A stretch of 64,000 nucleotides of DNA from Multifurca ochricompacta (Eukaryota > Basidiomycota > Agaricomycetes > Russulales > Russulaceae). Of the stretch, positions 1 through 10,713 are shown in pieces. The translations under genes were made by a program, and so were the position numbers. The DNA lies in contig WTXG01000102.1 in NCBI GenBank assembly GCA_022496185.1, positions 62,001 through 126,000 of the forward strand, read 5' to 3'. Below the pieces are notes generated by a model. It made no database searches. It was given only the letters and a program-made list of their open reading frames with translations, and was not told where the DNA came from. Every line of letters starts with the position of its first letter. The first letter of the stretch is position 1.

Positions 1-682
1 GGCATTGGGGTCTCGTGAGGTAGTAGGCTTTACCCCAAATGCTGCTTTCCACTGGTCGCGGGTTTTGCCCTTCCTCATGTCTATTCCAAAGTGCGTCTGG
101 AAGTCTAGGTAATCCTGTTGTTGCGTCCTAGCCGCACTCATCCACTGGCTCCATGACTTGGGGTGATGGAACTGAATGATGTTTTTCACCAGGGGGTTGG
201 GCAACCCCTGGGAGAAGAGGTCAAGCGTTGCCTCTTCATTCACATTGTACCCTGCTCTCTTGGCCAGGTTGCAGAATCTGGCTACATAGCCATCCAAGTC
301 CCCTCTCTCCATTTTGAGGGACTTCAATTCTCTGGCAGCTTTCTGCTTAGCCTGCCTGTCCGTGAAGGCGTCTTTGAATCTCTGCACCACTACATCCCAC
401 AGATCCTCATCTGTGGTTCTGGTTCCAGCTGTAACTCTGTCGTTCAGCCATTCAATCTGCTCCATTGTCCAGTCATCGACAGAATCCCCTCTGATGAGTG
501 AGAGGAAGAGGTTGGTACGTTGGAAGGGGTTCATGATTTGTGGGACGTCATGATTAAAGTTTTTAAACATCTCAAACTCAAGCATGAACTTTTTGCTCTG
601 AGATCGATCGCTGGTGAACGTGGTCAGCAGGACTCCCATAAGGCATCCTGATGGGGGGGAGGTTCAGAACAGGGATAACTGG
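1..682 (-). pseudogene. Gypsy B1 gag, distal part
   Basis: The minus strand reads through the capsid-like core of a Ty3/Gypsy Gag. It matches the B2 Gag at about 40350-41000 in order, including the blocks NHDVPQI, FKDAFTD and QDYLDFQTRF. The reading runs off the left window edge before the CCHC knuckle. It is the downstream half of the gag that starts at 9298; the two halves join exactly once the insertion at 688-8791 and one copy of its 5-bp duplication are removed. A C-run near 650-660 is 2 nt shorter than in B2, which breaks the frame. Gag would package the element RNA in cytoplasmic particles; this copy is dead. Confidence 0.85.
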
Positions 683-924
683 AGCGGTGTTATGACCTAC
701 CCAGCGTACCAAACAGACGGCAAGACGTGGGGGACACACAAGCAGTGACAGCAGCCACGTGGGGTCCGCAAGGACATCGCCGGCTTAGTCATGATGTCCC
801 ACGCCAAAGTCCAGAAGACAGATACGGCATGAGGTACAGAAGCAGATCACGTGACAGTAAGGTTTGATGCCTCGTGTACAGAAGGACCCTGAACCTTAGT
901 TGACGTGGGAAGACGGTGGCACTG

Positions 925-1518
925 TGTTACAATCCCTGCCAAGCAACCCCGTTTTCTTTACTCTTCCCAACGACGACCCCGCTTTACCACCCACTCTACA
1001 TTTCATGATCACGTCTCCATCCTGGGACCCCTCACGTGCTCTCCTCCCATCCCCGTGACATTCTTTGTGCTTGTTGATCCGCTGTTTACCTATGATTGAC
1101 TCTTATCTCGTTATCCGTTATCCTCTTATCTTTACGACCGGACACTTACTTAATACCCTATCAGAAGCCAGGCTCTACGCCCTCCGCTTTCGTATATTTG
1201 GGCCCACCTGACCTTGTTATCTTTATCTCGTAGACGCCCGTTTACTTACGTATATAAGTCCGCTGTATCTACCTTGTAGACCTCAGACTTGACTTATTGA
1301 ATACATCGGTGCTTGTCTTCCGGACATCCCTTTGACTCTCTAAACTCAGTGTCCCAGGTGCTTCTGGTACCTTTCCGTTCAACATTGTCTTAGGGACGTG
1401 CCCCTTTGACTTTGACTCGTCCCACTTAAACTCCAAGAGACCCTGTTGGTTTCTTATCTGAACCTACGAATCGCATTGTCACACAAGTCGTGTGGAACGT
1501 CCCGCATCGGGCGTAACA
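925..1518 (+). repeat. 5' LTR of Gypsy A1 with promoter
   Basis: The LTR starts TGTTAC and ends GTAACA. A cluster of four TTATC (GATAA on the other strand) motifs lies at 1103-1130. A TATA box, TATATAA, is at 1251-1257. The segment AGACTTGACTT at 1285-1295, 34 nt after the TATA box, is the probable mRNA 5' end because its exact complement follows the LTR at 1521-1531. The matching 3' LTR is at 7827-8419. Confidence 0.93.
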
Positions 1519-1520
1519 TC

Positions 1521-1531
1521 AAGTCAAGTCT
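1521..1531 (+). other. Self-primer binding site of Gypsy A1
   Basis: AAGTCAAGTCT begins 2 nt after the LTR and is the perfect reverse complement of 1285-1295. In Tf1-type elements the 5' end of the mRNA folds onto such a site and primes minus-strand DNA synthesis instead of a tRNA. No site complementary to a tRNA 3' end (TGG...) is seen at this place. Confidence 0.75.
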
Positions 1532-1537
1532 CTCATC

Positions 1538-1999
1538 GTGGCTTCCAGCCGCAGTCAGACCCTGTTCAAAGAAGAACTCATCGAATGAAGAGACGAGAAT
1601 AATCTTTCACAGCAAACACTTGGCTCTGCCGCCTGGAAAGATTTTGAATCCGAGTTTGGATACTACGTCTATCACGACGGAAGATACCAACCGGTAGAAT
1701 ACGACGACGAAAAGAGGGTTTGGTACCGTATCCGATATTCGGATAGCCGACACTCTTGGGTCACTACAGGACCCGCCCCACCTGAATTTGGATTGGGACC
1801 GTGGAGAGAAAATCCCCCGGCCATTGTCACGGACTCTGAACCAGAAGAGTACGTAGAAGAACACAGCGAAGAAGCACTGGTATTAGCGTCGACTACAACC
1901 CCAGTTGCACCAGCAGTTGTCACGATCAGAGCCCCTGCTTTGACAACTCCTCAGATATCCACACAGTCCACCAGTACCGCCACCCCATCTACACAAAAA
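1538..1999 (+). pseudogene. N-terminal extension of A1 Gag without AUG
   Basis: The gag frame is open upstream of its first ATG and encodes a segment conserved in all A and B copies, with the blocks FGYYVYHD, RVWYRIRYS and LGPWRENPPAIVTDSE. The frame holds no ATG before position 2000; the first conserved codon is GTG at 1538 in a good initiation context (A at -3, G at +4). In this copy a TGA at 1586-1588 replaces an Arg codon (CGC in A2), so a full extension cannot be read here. Family D Gag has a comparable segment preceded by a normal ATG. Confidence 0.6.
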
Positions 2000-3055
2000 A
2001 TGTCCACCATCGCTGCCCAGCTCCCAGACCCAGCCCCTCCACCCCCGCCACCTCCACCAATGATGATGCCACCAAACATACCCCCGCCCTCTGGGCGATT
2101 GTCAGGAGTACTACCCCAAACGTTCACCGGGGACCGCTCCCAGAGCAAGAAATTCATGTTGGAGTTTACGACGTTTAAAAACTTCAACCACGACGTCCCC
2201 CAGATCATCAACCCATTTCAACGCGCCAACCTCTTTCTCTCTCTGATAAGAGGGGATGCCGTAGATGACTGGACCATGGAACAGCTGGAGTGGCTGAATG
2301 AAGAAGTCGAAGGTGGTCGTCGTACCACTAGCGAAGGTCTTTGGGAAACTGTGGCCCAGAAATTCAAAGATGCGTTCACGGATGGGCAGGCCAAGCAGAA
2401 GGCCGCCCGGGAGTTAAAGTCTCTCAAAATGGAAAAAGGAGAATTGGATGCCTATGTGGCAAGATTCAGAAACCTGGCCAACAGGGCTGGGTATGACACG
2501 GATGAAGAGGCGACACTGGACCTCTTTTCGCAGGGATTGCCTAACCCACTAGTCAAAAATATTATCCAGTTCCACCACCCCGAGGACTGGGATCAGTGGG
2601 TTGACGCTGCCCGACGACAGCAACAAGACTATCTCGACTTCCAAACACGCTTCGGAGTCAACACGAAGAAAGGAAAGACCCGGGACCAGTGGAAGGCGGC
2701 GTTCGGAGTCAAACCCGCTCATGCCTCCCAGAGGGATCCAAATGCAATGGATACCTCGGCTGACAGAACCAGGGCACGGGTCGCGCTTACAGAAGACGAA
2801 AGACAGACGTTGATGAAGGAAGGAAGATGCTTCCGCTGCAAAGCGTTGGGTCATATGTCAAGGGAGTGCCCAAGAAAAGGAGTACGAGTAGCGGAAGCAA
2901 CGGTCTCACCTATCCGTAACAACCCACCGACAGTCGACAAAAAGACATCAACGAAAGAAGAAAAAGCGCAGGAAATATGGGCAAACATGATGAAAGAAAG
3001 TGAGGAAGTACGAGCCATCTTGGTAGAAAAGGCTTTCGCCAAAAAGGATTTTTAA
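2000..3055 (+). CDS. gag: Gag polyprotein of Gypsy A1
   Basis: An uninterrupted 351-codon frame starts at the first in-frame ATG (MSTIAAQLPDP). It begins with a proline-rich linker (8 Pro in a row near residue 20), then the retrotransposon Gag core, then one CCHC knuckle, C-x2-C-x4-H-x4-C, at residues 277-290 (CFRCKALGHMSRECP), and a Lys-rich tail ending KKDF. Gag should assemble the particle and bind element RNA through the knuckle. The stop TAA overlaps the pol frame in the sequence GATTTTTAA. The start is chosen because it is the first ATG; an upstream non-AUG start would add about 150 residues but is blocked here by TGA. Confidence 0.85.
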   Translation: MSTIAAQLPDPAPPPPPPPPMMMPPNIPPPSGRLSGVLPQTFTGDRSQSKKFMLEFTTFKNFNHDVPQIINPFQRANLFLSLIRGDAVDDWTMEQLEWLNEEVEGGRRTTSEGLWETVAQKFKDAFTDGQAKQKAARELKSLKMEKGELDAYVARFRNLANRAGYDTDEEATLDLFSQGLPNPLVKNIIQFHHPEDWDQWVDAARRQQQDYLDFQTRFGVNTKKGKTRDQWKAAFGVKPAHASQRDPNAMDTSADRTRARVALTEDERQTLMKEGRCFRCKALGHMSRECPRKGVRVAEATVSPIRNNPPTVDKKTSTKEEKAQEIWANMMKESEEVRAILVEKAFAKKDF

Positions 3056-6000
3056 CTGGCTCTACCCCGTCGGCCTGGGCACGAGCATTACATGTAACCT
3101 CTGTGTATACTAGTCGCTTCAAATCACTGAAAATACCAGTACATTTCGAGACTACACAGAGGACGGCCGACCGTGACATCCTGATAGACTCAGGTGCCAC
3201 TGATAACTTCATCAGCCCACGGATGGCGAGAACCATGGGCTTGGGGATGCTGGAACTCCCCCAGGAAAAGAACATTTGGAATATAGACGGAACGGCTAAT
3301 AGAGCCAGAAGGATTACCCACTACACCGACCTCAATGTCCAAGTAGGAGAGAGGACAAAAGTGATTCGATTCCTTGTCACCAATCTAGGAAACGAAGATT
3401 TAATCCTAGGATACCCATGGCTGGCGGCATTCGAACCAAAATCAATTGGAGTGACGCAACCATGGACAAGGAATTCTACCCTGTTCTCATTACATCATTA
3501 GGGTACGATTATGCAGTCCGACACGCGAGGACAGCAGAAGAAGACGTTGGCCACTGTTATGCTACAAAGGCATCAGAGCTTGCCCAGAAGGCTGCAGAGG
3601 GGCGTACTGAAAAGACGTTTGAAGAGGTAGTGCCGGAGGCGTACCATCGGCACTGGAAAGTATTCTCAGAAGAAGAGTCACAACGCTTTCCACCGGCGCG
3701 ACCTTGGGATCATGCTATCGACTTCACACCTGATACCCCATCCGCCATCGACTGCAAAATTTACCCATTATCCCAGACAGAGCAAGTGGCACTTACAAAG
3801 TTCCTCGAAGAGCACCTTGCAAAAGGATACATTCGTCCATCAAAGTCACCATATGCATCTCCCTTCTTCTTCATTAAGAAGAAGGATGGTAAACTTCGAC
3901 CTGTCCAGGATTACCGACGGATAAATGCTCATACCGTGAAAAATGCCTACCCCCTTCCTCTCATCTCCGAACTCATCGATACCATGCGCGACAAATCCCT
4001 CTTCTCCAAGATGGACGTCCGATGGGGATACAACAACATCAGAATTAAGGAAGGAGATCAATGTAAAGCCGCATTCAAAACCAACCAGGGACTTTTCGAA
4101 CCAAACGTCATGTTCTTCGGCCTCACCAACTCGCCTGCCACCTTTCAGTCTATGATGAACCACATCTTTCGCGACCTTATCCTCACAAGCGAAGTGGTGG
4201 TGTACATGGATGATATCCTTGTAGCTACAACAGACGACTTGACCCACCACCGAGAGCGGGTTCACCAGGTATTGGAAATTCTGCACGAACACGACCTATA
4301 TCTCAAACCAGCCAAGTGTTCATTTGAACAACGCAGTATAGAGTACTTGGGAGTCATCCTGGAGGAGGGACGTGTCCGGATGGACCCAGTAAAGGTGCAA
4401 GGAGTCCGGGAGTGGCCCACTCCCACATGTATCAAGGACGTGCGGTCGTTCATCGGGTTCTGCAATTTCTACCGACGATTTGTACGAGGCTTCTCAGGCA
4501 TTGCCCAACCGTTAAATGGATTGTTGAAGAAGGATGTACCCTGGCACTGGGGAGCCGAACAGCAGCGAGCTTTCGAACAGATCCGAGACATCGTGAGCTC
4601 AGAACCCGTCCTCCTGCAACCAGACCTAGGAGAACCTTTCGAACTCGAAGTTGACGCATCACACTTTGCGAATGGAGCAGTACTAAATCAAAGAGATGCG
4701 ACGGGACTGCTTCATCCGGTTGCCTTTTACTCAGAAACATTCTCACCGGCGGAACGAAATTATGACATTTGGGACAGAGAACTGCTCGCCATAGTAAAGG
4801 CGTTACGACATTGGCGACCATACCTAGCTGGAACTCCCCATAAAACCATTATTCACACCGACCACTCCAACCTGCTATATTGGAAGGAACCCCATAAGAT
4901 TAGTCGACGGGTTGCCCGGAGGTCCTGGAGCTGGAAGAGTACAACTTCGTGTTGAAACACATTGCAGGAAGTCGTAACGCACGGGCAGACGCCCTGTCAC
5001 GACGGCCTGACTTGAACAATGGAGGAGAGGACAACAACGATGTCACAGTCCTCCCCGAAGAAGTCTTTGCGAGAACCGCCGTCGTGAGCCTCCACGATAT
5101 GGATTTATGGGCCCAAGTGTCACAGAACATGAATCAGCAGTTGTGCCGATTATGGGCCGATGCACACAACCTGAAGAAGATTGACGGCCTTTGGTGGAAG
5201 GACGGAGATCGGCTCGTTGTCACCGGTGGCGACAACATTAAGAGGGGGGTGATCCATTTTCACCACGACCTTCCCTCTGCAGGCCACCCTGGCATCGCTA
5301 ACACGTACGCCTTGGCCAAACGAGACTACTGGTGGCCAAACATGAAGAAGGACGTAGAAGAATATGTGAAAGGATGCGCGGACTGCCAAGCTAACAAAGT
5401 AAACACGCACCCGCACCCACCAGCACCATTCCCAATTACGCCGACAGCCTCACTACCATTCCAGACCATTGCAATGGACTTCATAGTCAAACTCCCCATC
5501 TCCAGAGGATTTGACTCCATCTTGACCATCACCGACCATGATTGCTCTAAAGCGGCGCTGTTCATACCCTGTAATGAGTCCGTCACAGCAGAAGGAGTGG
5601 CCAAGCTCTACCTGGATCATGCCTACAGACACTATGGTCTCCCAGAAAAGATCATCTCTGACCGTGACCCACGTTTCACCTCCGCATTTGCCAGAGCGCT
5701 CTGTAAAACCTTAGACATCACCCAAAATATCTCGACTGCCTACCATCCACAGACTGATGGACAGTCAGAAAGAACAAACCAATGGCTAGAACAGTACCTT
5801 CGGTTCTGGTGCAATGGACGACAGGATGATTGGGCTGACTGGCTAGCAATGGCAGAGTTTGCACATAACTCATGGCCCAACGGGACTACTAAAACTCCTC
5901 CATTCTCACTTATCATGGGGTGGACGCCACGAACCCATTGGACCAAGAAACCCACGAATGTCCCTTCGGCTGCGCAGCGTATCAGCCAATGGGAAGAGAT

Positions 6001-6517
6001 CAGGAAATCGGCCAATGAGAACCTGCTAAAGGCGCAAAAGACCCTGTCTGAAAGACCATCGACGTTCACACCTTATCGGACCAATGACCTTGTCTGGCTA
6101 GACGGAAAGAATATCCATACATCACACCCGACCGCCAAGCTGGCTCCCCGACGTCACGGGCCCTTCACAATAACAAGGAAGCTGTCAGATGTATCATACG
6201 AACTTAGACTCCCGCCCACATGGAAGATCCATCCCGTCTTCCATGCTCGGCTCCTGACGCCTTACAAAGAAACGTCCCTGCATGGGGAAAACTTCCCGAG
6301 ACCCCCTCCTGACTTAGTCGATGGAGAAGCGGAGTGGGAAGTGGAGCGAATTCTAGACTCCTCACGTAAAGGCCGAGGGCGCAAACTGCATTACCTAGTC
6401 AAGTGGAAAGGATTCCCAGACTCTGACAGCTCGTGGGAGCCCGCCGGAGATATCTTTGCCCCGGTCCTTATCTCGGAGTTCCATGCCCGCCATCCTGAAG
6501 CGCCCAAGGACAGTTAA
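3052..6517 (+). pseudogene. pol: Pol of Gypsy A1 (PR-RT-RH-IN-chromodomain), two frameshifts
   Basis: Pol lies in the -1 frame relative to gag. Visible in order: aspartic protease (DSGATDNFIS near 3189), reverse transcriptase with YMDD near 4204, RNase H (DASHFANG near 4653), the integrase zinc domain (IHFHHD then CADC near 5249-5390), the integrase core with D, D and E in AMDF, SDRDPRF and GQSERTNQ, the GPF module, and a chromodomain (YLVKWKGFPDSD...SWEP near 6390-6440) ending at TAA 6515. One base is missing near 3437 (A-run) and one near 4916 (G-run). Both breaks are homopolymer shortenings, and otherwise the catalytic residues are kept, so the true copy may be intact. Confidence 0.9.
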
Positions 6518-6556
6518 AAAGGGGATGGCTCATGCCCCAAGCAAAGTCCCCAGTAC

Positions 6557-7794
6557 ATGCTCTCACAGCAGCGTCCTACTACTATACAGTCTATCATGTC
6601 TTTCATCGCCGCCAACGCTGCCGTCGACGCCTTCACCGCCACCACCGTAGTTGTCGAAAACTTCCCCCATGCCCATCCTTCCACACGCCCTTCTTCCCCC
6701 ATCGACTATGAAGCTGCCGAGGCTCGAGTCAAGAACCAGTCCCCCAACCCCAACGATGATTTCAATCACTGCGAAGAACCGCACCCAAACGACCTGGTGG
6801 GTATGGAATCCGACGACGAAGTCCCGGAGTTCCCGTTCATCCTTAACAATCCCAACTCCTCCATGTACTACCCACTGGAGATCACCATGGGCGATGGGAC
6901 CGTTGCCACGGCCAAATATATCTTCTACACCAACGGAGGGATGGACGTCGCCGGATGCATGAAGAAGGACGGTCCGGTTTATGGAGCTCCGGTTTATCTG
7001 GAAGAAAGGTATACAGGTCGTCTGCATCATACGATGACCGATGAGCAGCTGGGGCACTTGGCTGCCGAAGATTCCCGGGCCTTCGCCATCGACGAGGTAC
7101 TGAGTGACATGCGACTTCCGCGCCTTAAAGCTGAGGTAATGAGGCTGCGGAAGAATCTGACCCTGCGCAACACACTCAACCGACAGTACAAAGAACATGC
7201 CAAGATGATGGCTCGGTTGACCAATGGGATGTTCCAGATCGAGCAGGAGCTGGTGGAGATCCGAAAGAGGTTGGAGAAGGGGGACGCCTATCAGACGATC
7301 GCTGAAAGGTACGCTGACACCTATGCCCGACCCCTTCCACCACGATCACTGGGGGCGGCCCCGGTGTTACTACCAAACCGGTTCGAGATGCCACGCATGC
7401 ACGAGAACCCTCGTGGGGAGACATGCTGGCGGTGCGACAGCAAGTATCACATCAGCTGGAACTGCCCCTTAATCGCAAGTGGTGCCGACACTGTCGTAGC
7501 AACCTGCATTGGAGCAGGTTCTGTATCTTCCGCCGAGTAGGAGTCGCCCCGACGATTAGCAACCCATCTGGGTGGTGCGGTAAGTGCTTGCGCCACAACT
7601 CGGGACACCGGGAGCTGGATTGTCCCATCCACGATCTGTGCCGTCTTTGTGGGCAACGTGGCCCTTACGGGTTCCTCCGCACTCATCAGTGCCCCCAAGA
7701 CGAGGACAAGGAGAACTACGCCATGGACGATCGTAATGTAGCAGACGATTATTTGGAGCTGGTACAGGATGATGACGGTACGAGTCGTTTCTAG
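6557..7794 (+). pseudogene. ORF3 of Gypsy A1, four-zinc-cluster protein of unknown role, one frameshift
   Basis: The frame starts at ATG 39 nt after the pol stop and runs 413 codons if one base missing near 7469 (C-run, 4 instead of 5) is allowed for. It has an acidic N-terminal region (SPIDYEAAEARVK, PHPNDL), a conserved block around AKYIFYTNGGMDVAGC, a predicted coiled coil (RLKAEVMRLRKNLTLRN onward) and four C-terminal Cys/His clusters beginning CWRC, CRHC, CGKC and CRLC. There is no signal peptide or membrane segment, so it is not an envelope gene. The same protein occurs in A2, A3 and A6, and fused to pol in B2. The function is unknown; nucleic-acid binding is inferred from the knuckles. 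Confidence 0.8.
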
Positions 7795-7811
7795 CCGGGT
7801 CTGCTAGAACC

Positions 7812-8419
7812 AGAAGAGGGGGTGATGTTACAATCCCTGCCAAGCAACCCCGTTTTCTTTACTCTTCCCAACGACGACCCCGCTTTACCACCCACTCTAC
7901 ATTTCATGATCACGTCTCCATCCTGGGACCCCTCACGTGCTCTCCTCCCATCCCCGTGACATTCTTTGTGCTTGTTGATCCGCTGTTTACCTATGATTGA
8001 CTCTTATCTCGTTATCCGTTATCCTCTTATCTTTACGACCGGACACTTACTTAATACCCTATCAGAAGCCAGGCTCTACGCCCTCCGCTTTCGTATATTT
8101 GGGCCCACCTGACCTTGTTATCTTTATCTCGTAGACGCCCGTTTACTTACGTATATAAGTCCGCTGTATCTACCTTGTAGACCTCAGACTTGACTTATTG
8201 AATACATCGGTGCTTGTCTTCCGGACATCCCTTTGACTCTCTAAACTCAGTGTCCCAGGTGCTTCTGGTACCTTTCCGTTCAACATTGTCTTAGGGACGT
8301 GCCCCTTTGACTTTGACTCGTCCCACTTAAACTCCAAGAGACCCTGTTGGTTTCTTATCTGAACCTACGAATCGCATTGTCACACAAGTCGTGTGGAACG
8401 TCCCGCATCGGGTGTAACA
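7812..8419 (+). repeat. Polypurine tract and 3' LTR of Gypsy A1
   Basis: The purine-rich tract CAGAAGAGGGGGTGA at 7812-7826 ends exactly at the LTR (7827-8419) and should prime plus-strand synthesis. The LTR ends GTGTAACA where the 5' copy has GCGTAACA, a CpG-to-TpG difference. It is followed by the target duplication CACTG. Confidence 0.93.
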
Positions 8420-8796
8420 CACTGGTTCTGATGGAAGGTTCCATAGTCACACGTCCAGAACCACAAGCGTCTAGATAAGCATGATAAGAACGGATGACTA
8501 AGCTAGTACCAGCATGTATATATACCCTAGCTAGTCTCGCTCAGATGTTCCCCATCTTGAGCTCCTGTGACAATCAGTAGCCTTGTGGACCTTTAACTTC
8601 CTTCCTTGCATCTCACCACCCGAACTCCTCTCTTTGGTGCTTTGTCCTTCTGGGGCCTTGCACACTGATTGGCTTGTGACTGAGCGTAGCGTTGGACTTA
8701 TTGTCTTCCGCATCAACCCAAGATCGTCCCGACCTTGTCTCTGTGACCTAGCCGCCCGCACTCGACCGCGTACGCCCCTCTGAGCGTAACAAGCGG

Positions 8797-9298
8797 GGTC
8801 TGGTAACTGTGCAGCAATGGTCGACATTGTCGGGTGAATGATAGTCAGGGTGTCTGAAGTCTGTCATGTGATCTGGGGAGAGACTAAAGCAGATGTTCTG
8901 AACATAGTACTCTCTGGTGCAACTGTCTGAGCCGTAAAACTAGTGGCTATGACTTGTGCGTCTTCGCTGCTTTCTTCAATATATTCTTCTGTCTCTGAAT
9001 CAGTGACGATGGCTGGAGGATTCTCTCTCCAAGGTCCTAGGCCGTACTCTGGTGGGGCAGGTCCTGTAGTAACCCAGGAACGATGGCTTCTAGAGTAATG
9101 GATATGGTACCAGACCCGTTTCTGTTCGTCGTATTCAACTGGCTGGTACTGGTCGTTGTGATAGACGTAGTATCCAAACTCAGTTTCAAAGTCTTTCCAG
9201 ATGGCAGAGCCAAGGACTTGTTGTGAAAGATTATCCTCGTCTCGGCAGTCGATGAGTTCTTCATTGTGCAAGGTCTGACTGCGGCTGGATGAAGCCAC
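8797..9298 (-). pseudogene. Gypsy B1 gag, N-terminal part
   Basis: On the minus strand the frame begins with GTG at 9298-9296 (A at -3, G at +4) and encodes the conserved extension (KDFETEFGYYVYH, WENPP-type blocks). A TGA at 8866-8864 stands where B2 has CGA (QITRQTSD). The first in-frame ATG (MSTIAAQLPDPA) is close to the solo-LTR insertion point, beyond which the gene continues at 682 down to 1. This N-terminal part shows that the extension is shared by families A and B. Confidence 0.85.
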
Positions 9299-9307
9299 GG
9301 TGGGGGG

Positions 9308-9318
9308 AGACTTGACTT
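9308..9318 (-). other. Self-primer binding site of Gypsy B1
   Basis: On the minus strand AAGTCAAGTCT lies 2 nt after the LTR end. The LTR copy of the presumed mRNA 5' end (AGACTCGACTT, plus-strand 9547-9557) pairs with it except at one position, where the primer site shows a CpG-to-CpA change. This fits a site that was complementary when the element was active. Confidence 0.65.
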
Positions 9319-9320
9319 AA

Positions 9321-9913
9321 TGTAACGCCTGGTGCGGGCATTCATCATGACATGTGATAAGTCGCATAGTGAAACTACGAAGTCAAAGGTGCACTGTCTT
9401 TCAAGTACATGGAGATCAGGTGAGAAGTCAATACCAAGGAGCTAATCCCTTAGTACCGGTGAGCAGAAGAGTGCCAAAAGCACTGAGACGATTCAAGAGT
9501 CGGGTCTTAGAGATCACCCAGAAGGTAATGCACCAAGTCGATTAAGAAGTCGAGTCTAAGGTATACAGGCTATCTAAGCAGGCCTTATATACGTAATAGA
9601 AGTCGGAGTCTGAATCAGAGTATCGTACCTGATGTATCAACGAAGTTACAATGTATCCAAAGAGGGAACAGAGTCAGGTGGGCCAGATGAGAATATATGT
9701 AGACGAATCCGGTATAGTCGCGATTCTGGTGGGAAAATACGTAAGAGTTCTGAGGTAAGGTATGAGTCACAGATAAGCAAAGGTCGAGTCATAGATAAGG
9801 AACAAACAAGCGCAACGCCAGTCATAACATGGTCAACAAGGAAGCAAACAAGGCCACGCAATGAGTCACATGATGAGGAAGGAAAACAAGATGACACAAC
9901 GGGGTTTGTAACA
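9321..9913 (-). repeat. 5' LTR of Gypsy B1
   Basis: A 593-bp LTR in minus orientation, the same length as the B2 and B3 LTRs and matching them throughout. A TATA box is seen as TTATATA near 9585. It abuts the Copia K2 leader at 9914, so B1 is inserted into K2; the other end of B1 lies beyond the left window edge. Confidence 0.92.
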
Positions 9914-10119
9914 CTAAGTGGGTGAAACACCTTAAGTTCCTCATGTGCGCTCTAAGTAAATAGTATTCTTAGTTGTAGCTGGGTTTTCGTCCCATCCATA
10001 GTCTTAGTAGGCTGCTTGCCCAGAAGGCTTGGGGCTATAGGTTCAGTCAATGCTTGGCTCGATCCGTAAGCCAGGTTTAGCGACCTGCAGGTAGAGTTTA
10101 GGGTCTAGAACAAGGCATG
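9914..10119 (+). other. Copia K2 leader, first piece
   Basis: A noncoding leader matching the reverse complement of about 24850-25045 with scattered substitutions. No ORF is conserved between the two copies. It continues after Gypsy A2 at 17582-18046. Confidence 0.8.
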
Positions 10120-10694
10120 TGTTACGAACCCCGTCACTCCCAGTCTTTTTCTTCTTACCCAATGATAACCCCTCCCTGCCACCTACGCTTCACTACCAGA
10201 TCACGTCTCCATCGTGGGATCCGTCACATGCCCTTTGTCCATCCCCGTGACCCCTTTGTTTATGTGTGTTTACTTACTGGTTTCTTCGCTTATCGCTTAT
10301 CTCCTTATCGTATGACCGGACACTTACTTAATTCCCTATCAGTAGAAGCCAGGCTTTACGCCCTCCGCTTTCAGATATTTGGGCTCACTTGACTCCGTAT
10401 CTTTATCTCGTAGACGCCCACTGCCTTACGTATATAAGTCCACTGTAGCTACCCTGTAGACCTCAGACTCGACTTATTGAATACATCGGTGCTTGTCTTC
10501 TGGACACCCTTTGAAAGCCTTGACTTGATCATCTCGGTACTTCTGGTACCTTCCGCTCAACAGTGTCTTAGAGTACAGCCTCTTTGACTCTGACTCCTCC
10601 CGTTTAAACTCCAAGGGTCTTATTGGTCCCTTATCTGACTACGAACGAACGCTGTCACACAAGTCGTGTGGAACGTCCCGCACCGGACGTAACA
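10120..10694 (+). repeat. 5' LTR of Gypsy A2 with promoter
   Basis: The LTR starts TGTTAC and ends GTAACA. The TATA box TATATAA is at 10431-10437. The presumed mRNA 5' end AGACTCGACTT is at 10465-10475, 34 nt after the TATA start. Clustered TTATC motifs precede the promoter. Confidence 0.93.
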
Positions 10695-10696
10695 TC

Positions 10697-10707
10697 AAGT
10701 CGAGTCT
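10697..10707 (+). other. Self-primer binding site of Gypsy A2
   Basis: AAGTCGAGTCT, 2 nt after the LTR, is the exact complement of 10465-10475. Compared with A1, both partners differ at the same base pair (C-G here, T-A in A1), so complementarity is kept. Confidence 0.78.
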
Positions 10708-10713
10708 CGCATC

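Larger units (their letters stand above)
925..8419 (+). mobile_element. Gypsy A1, full-length Ty3/Gypsy chromovirus
   Basis: A complete 7495-bp LTR retrotransposon flanked by perfect 5-bp duplications CACTG (920-924 and 8420-8424). Order: LTR, primer site, gag, pol, ORF3, purine tract, LTR. The two LTRs differ by one visible C/T substitution next to the 3' terminus and about one length difference, so the insertion is young. It sits inside solo LTR X and is therefore the newest layer of the left stack. The coding regions carry three one-base losses, all in homopolymers, and one TGA in the N-terminal gag extension. Confidence 0.95.
688..8791 (+). mobile_element. Solo LTR (unnamed family X), split by Gypsy A1
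   Basis: Removing Gypsy A1 and one CACTG leaves about 600 bp beginning TGTTAT and ending GTAACA, flanked by AGCGG at 683-687 and 8792-8796. The right part (8425-8791) carries a TATA-like run at 8517-8524, and no internal coding sequence is left. The simplest reading is a solo LTR formed by LTR-LTR recombination inside the gag of B1. Its internal sequence does not resemble the other LTR families here, so the parent element is unknown. Confidence 0.8.

Noticed and set aside
163..501. Plus-strand ORFs at 163-553 and similar antisense ORFs over gag and pol
   Set aside because: They mirror the codon structure of the opposite-strand Gag or Pol and recur antisense to each copy (for example 40448-40838).
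1438..1520. tRNA primer site (TGG...) near the A1 LTR end
   Set aside because: The TGG in GTGGCTTCC lies about 20 nt inside, belongs to the gag extension and gives no tRNA match, while the 11-nt self-complement sits in the right place.
6557..7794. ORF3 as an envelope gene
   Set aside because: No signal peptide, hydrophobic segment or fusion motif; zinc clusters and a coiled coil instead.
8531..8827. Minus-strand ORF starting MSTIAAQLPDPA
   Set aside because: The first residues are B1 gag, but the rest reads through solo LTR X; it is a chimera across an insertion border.
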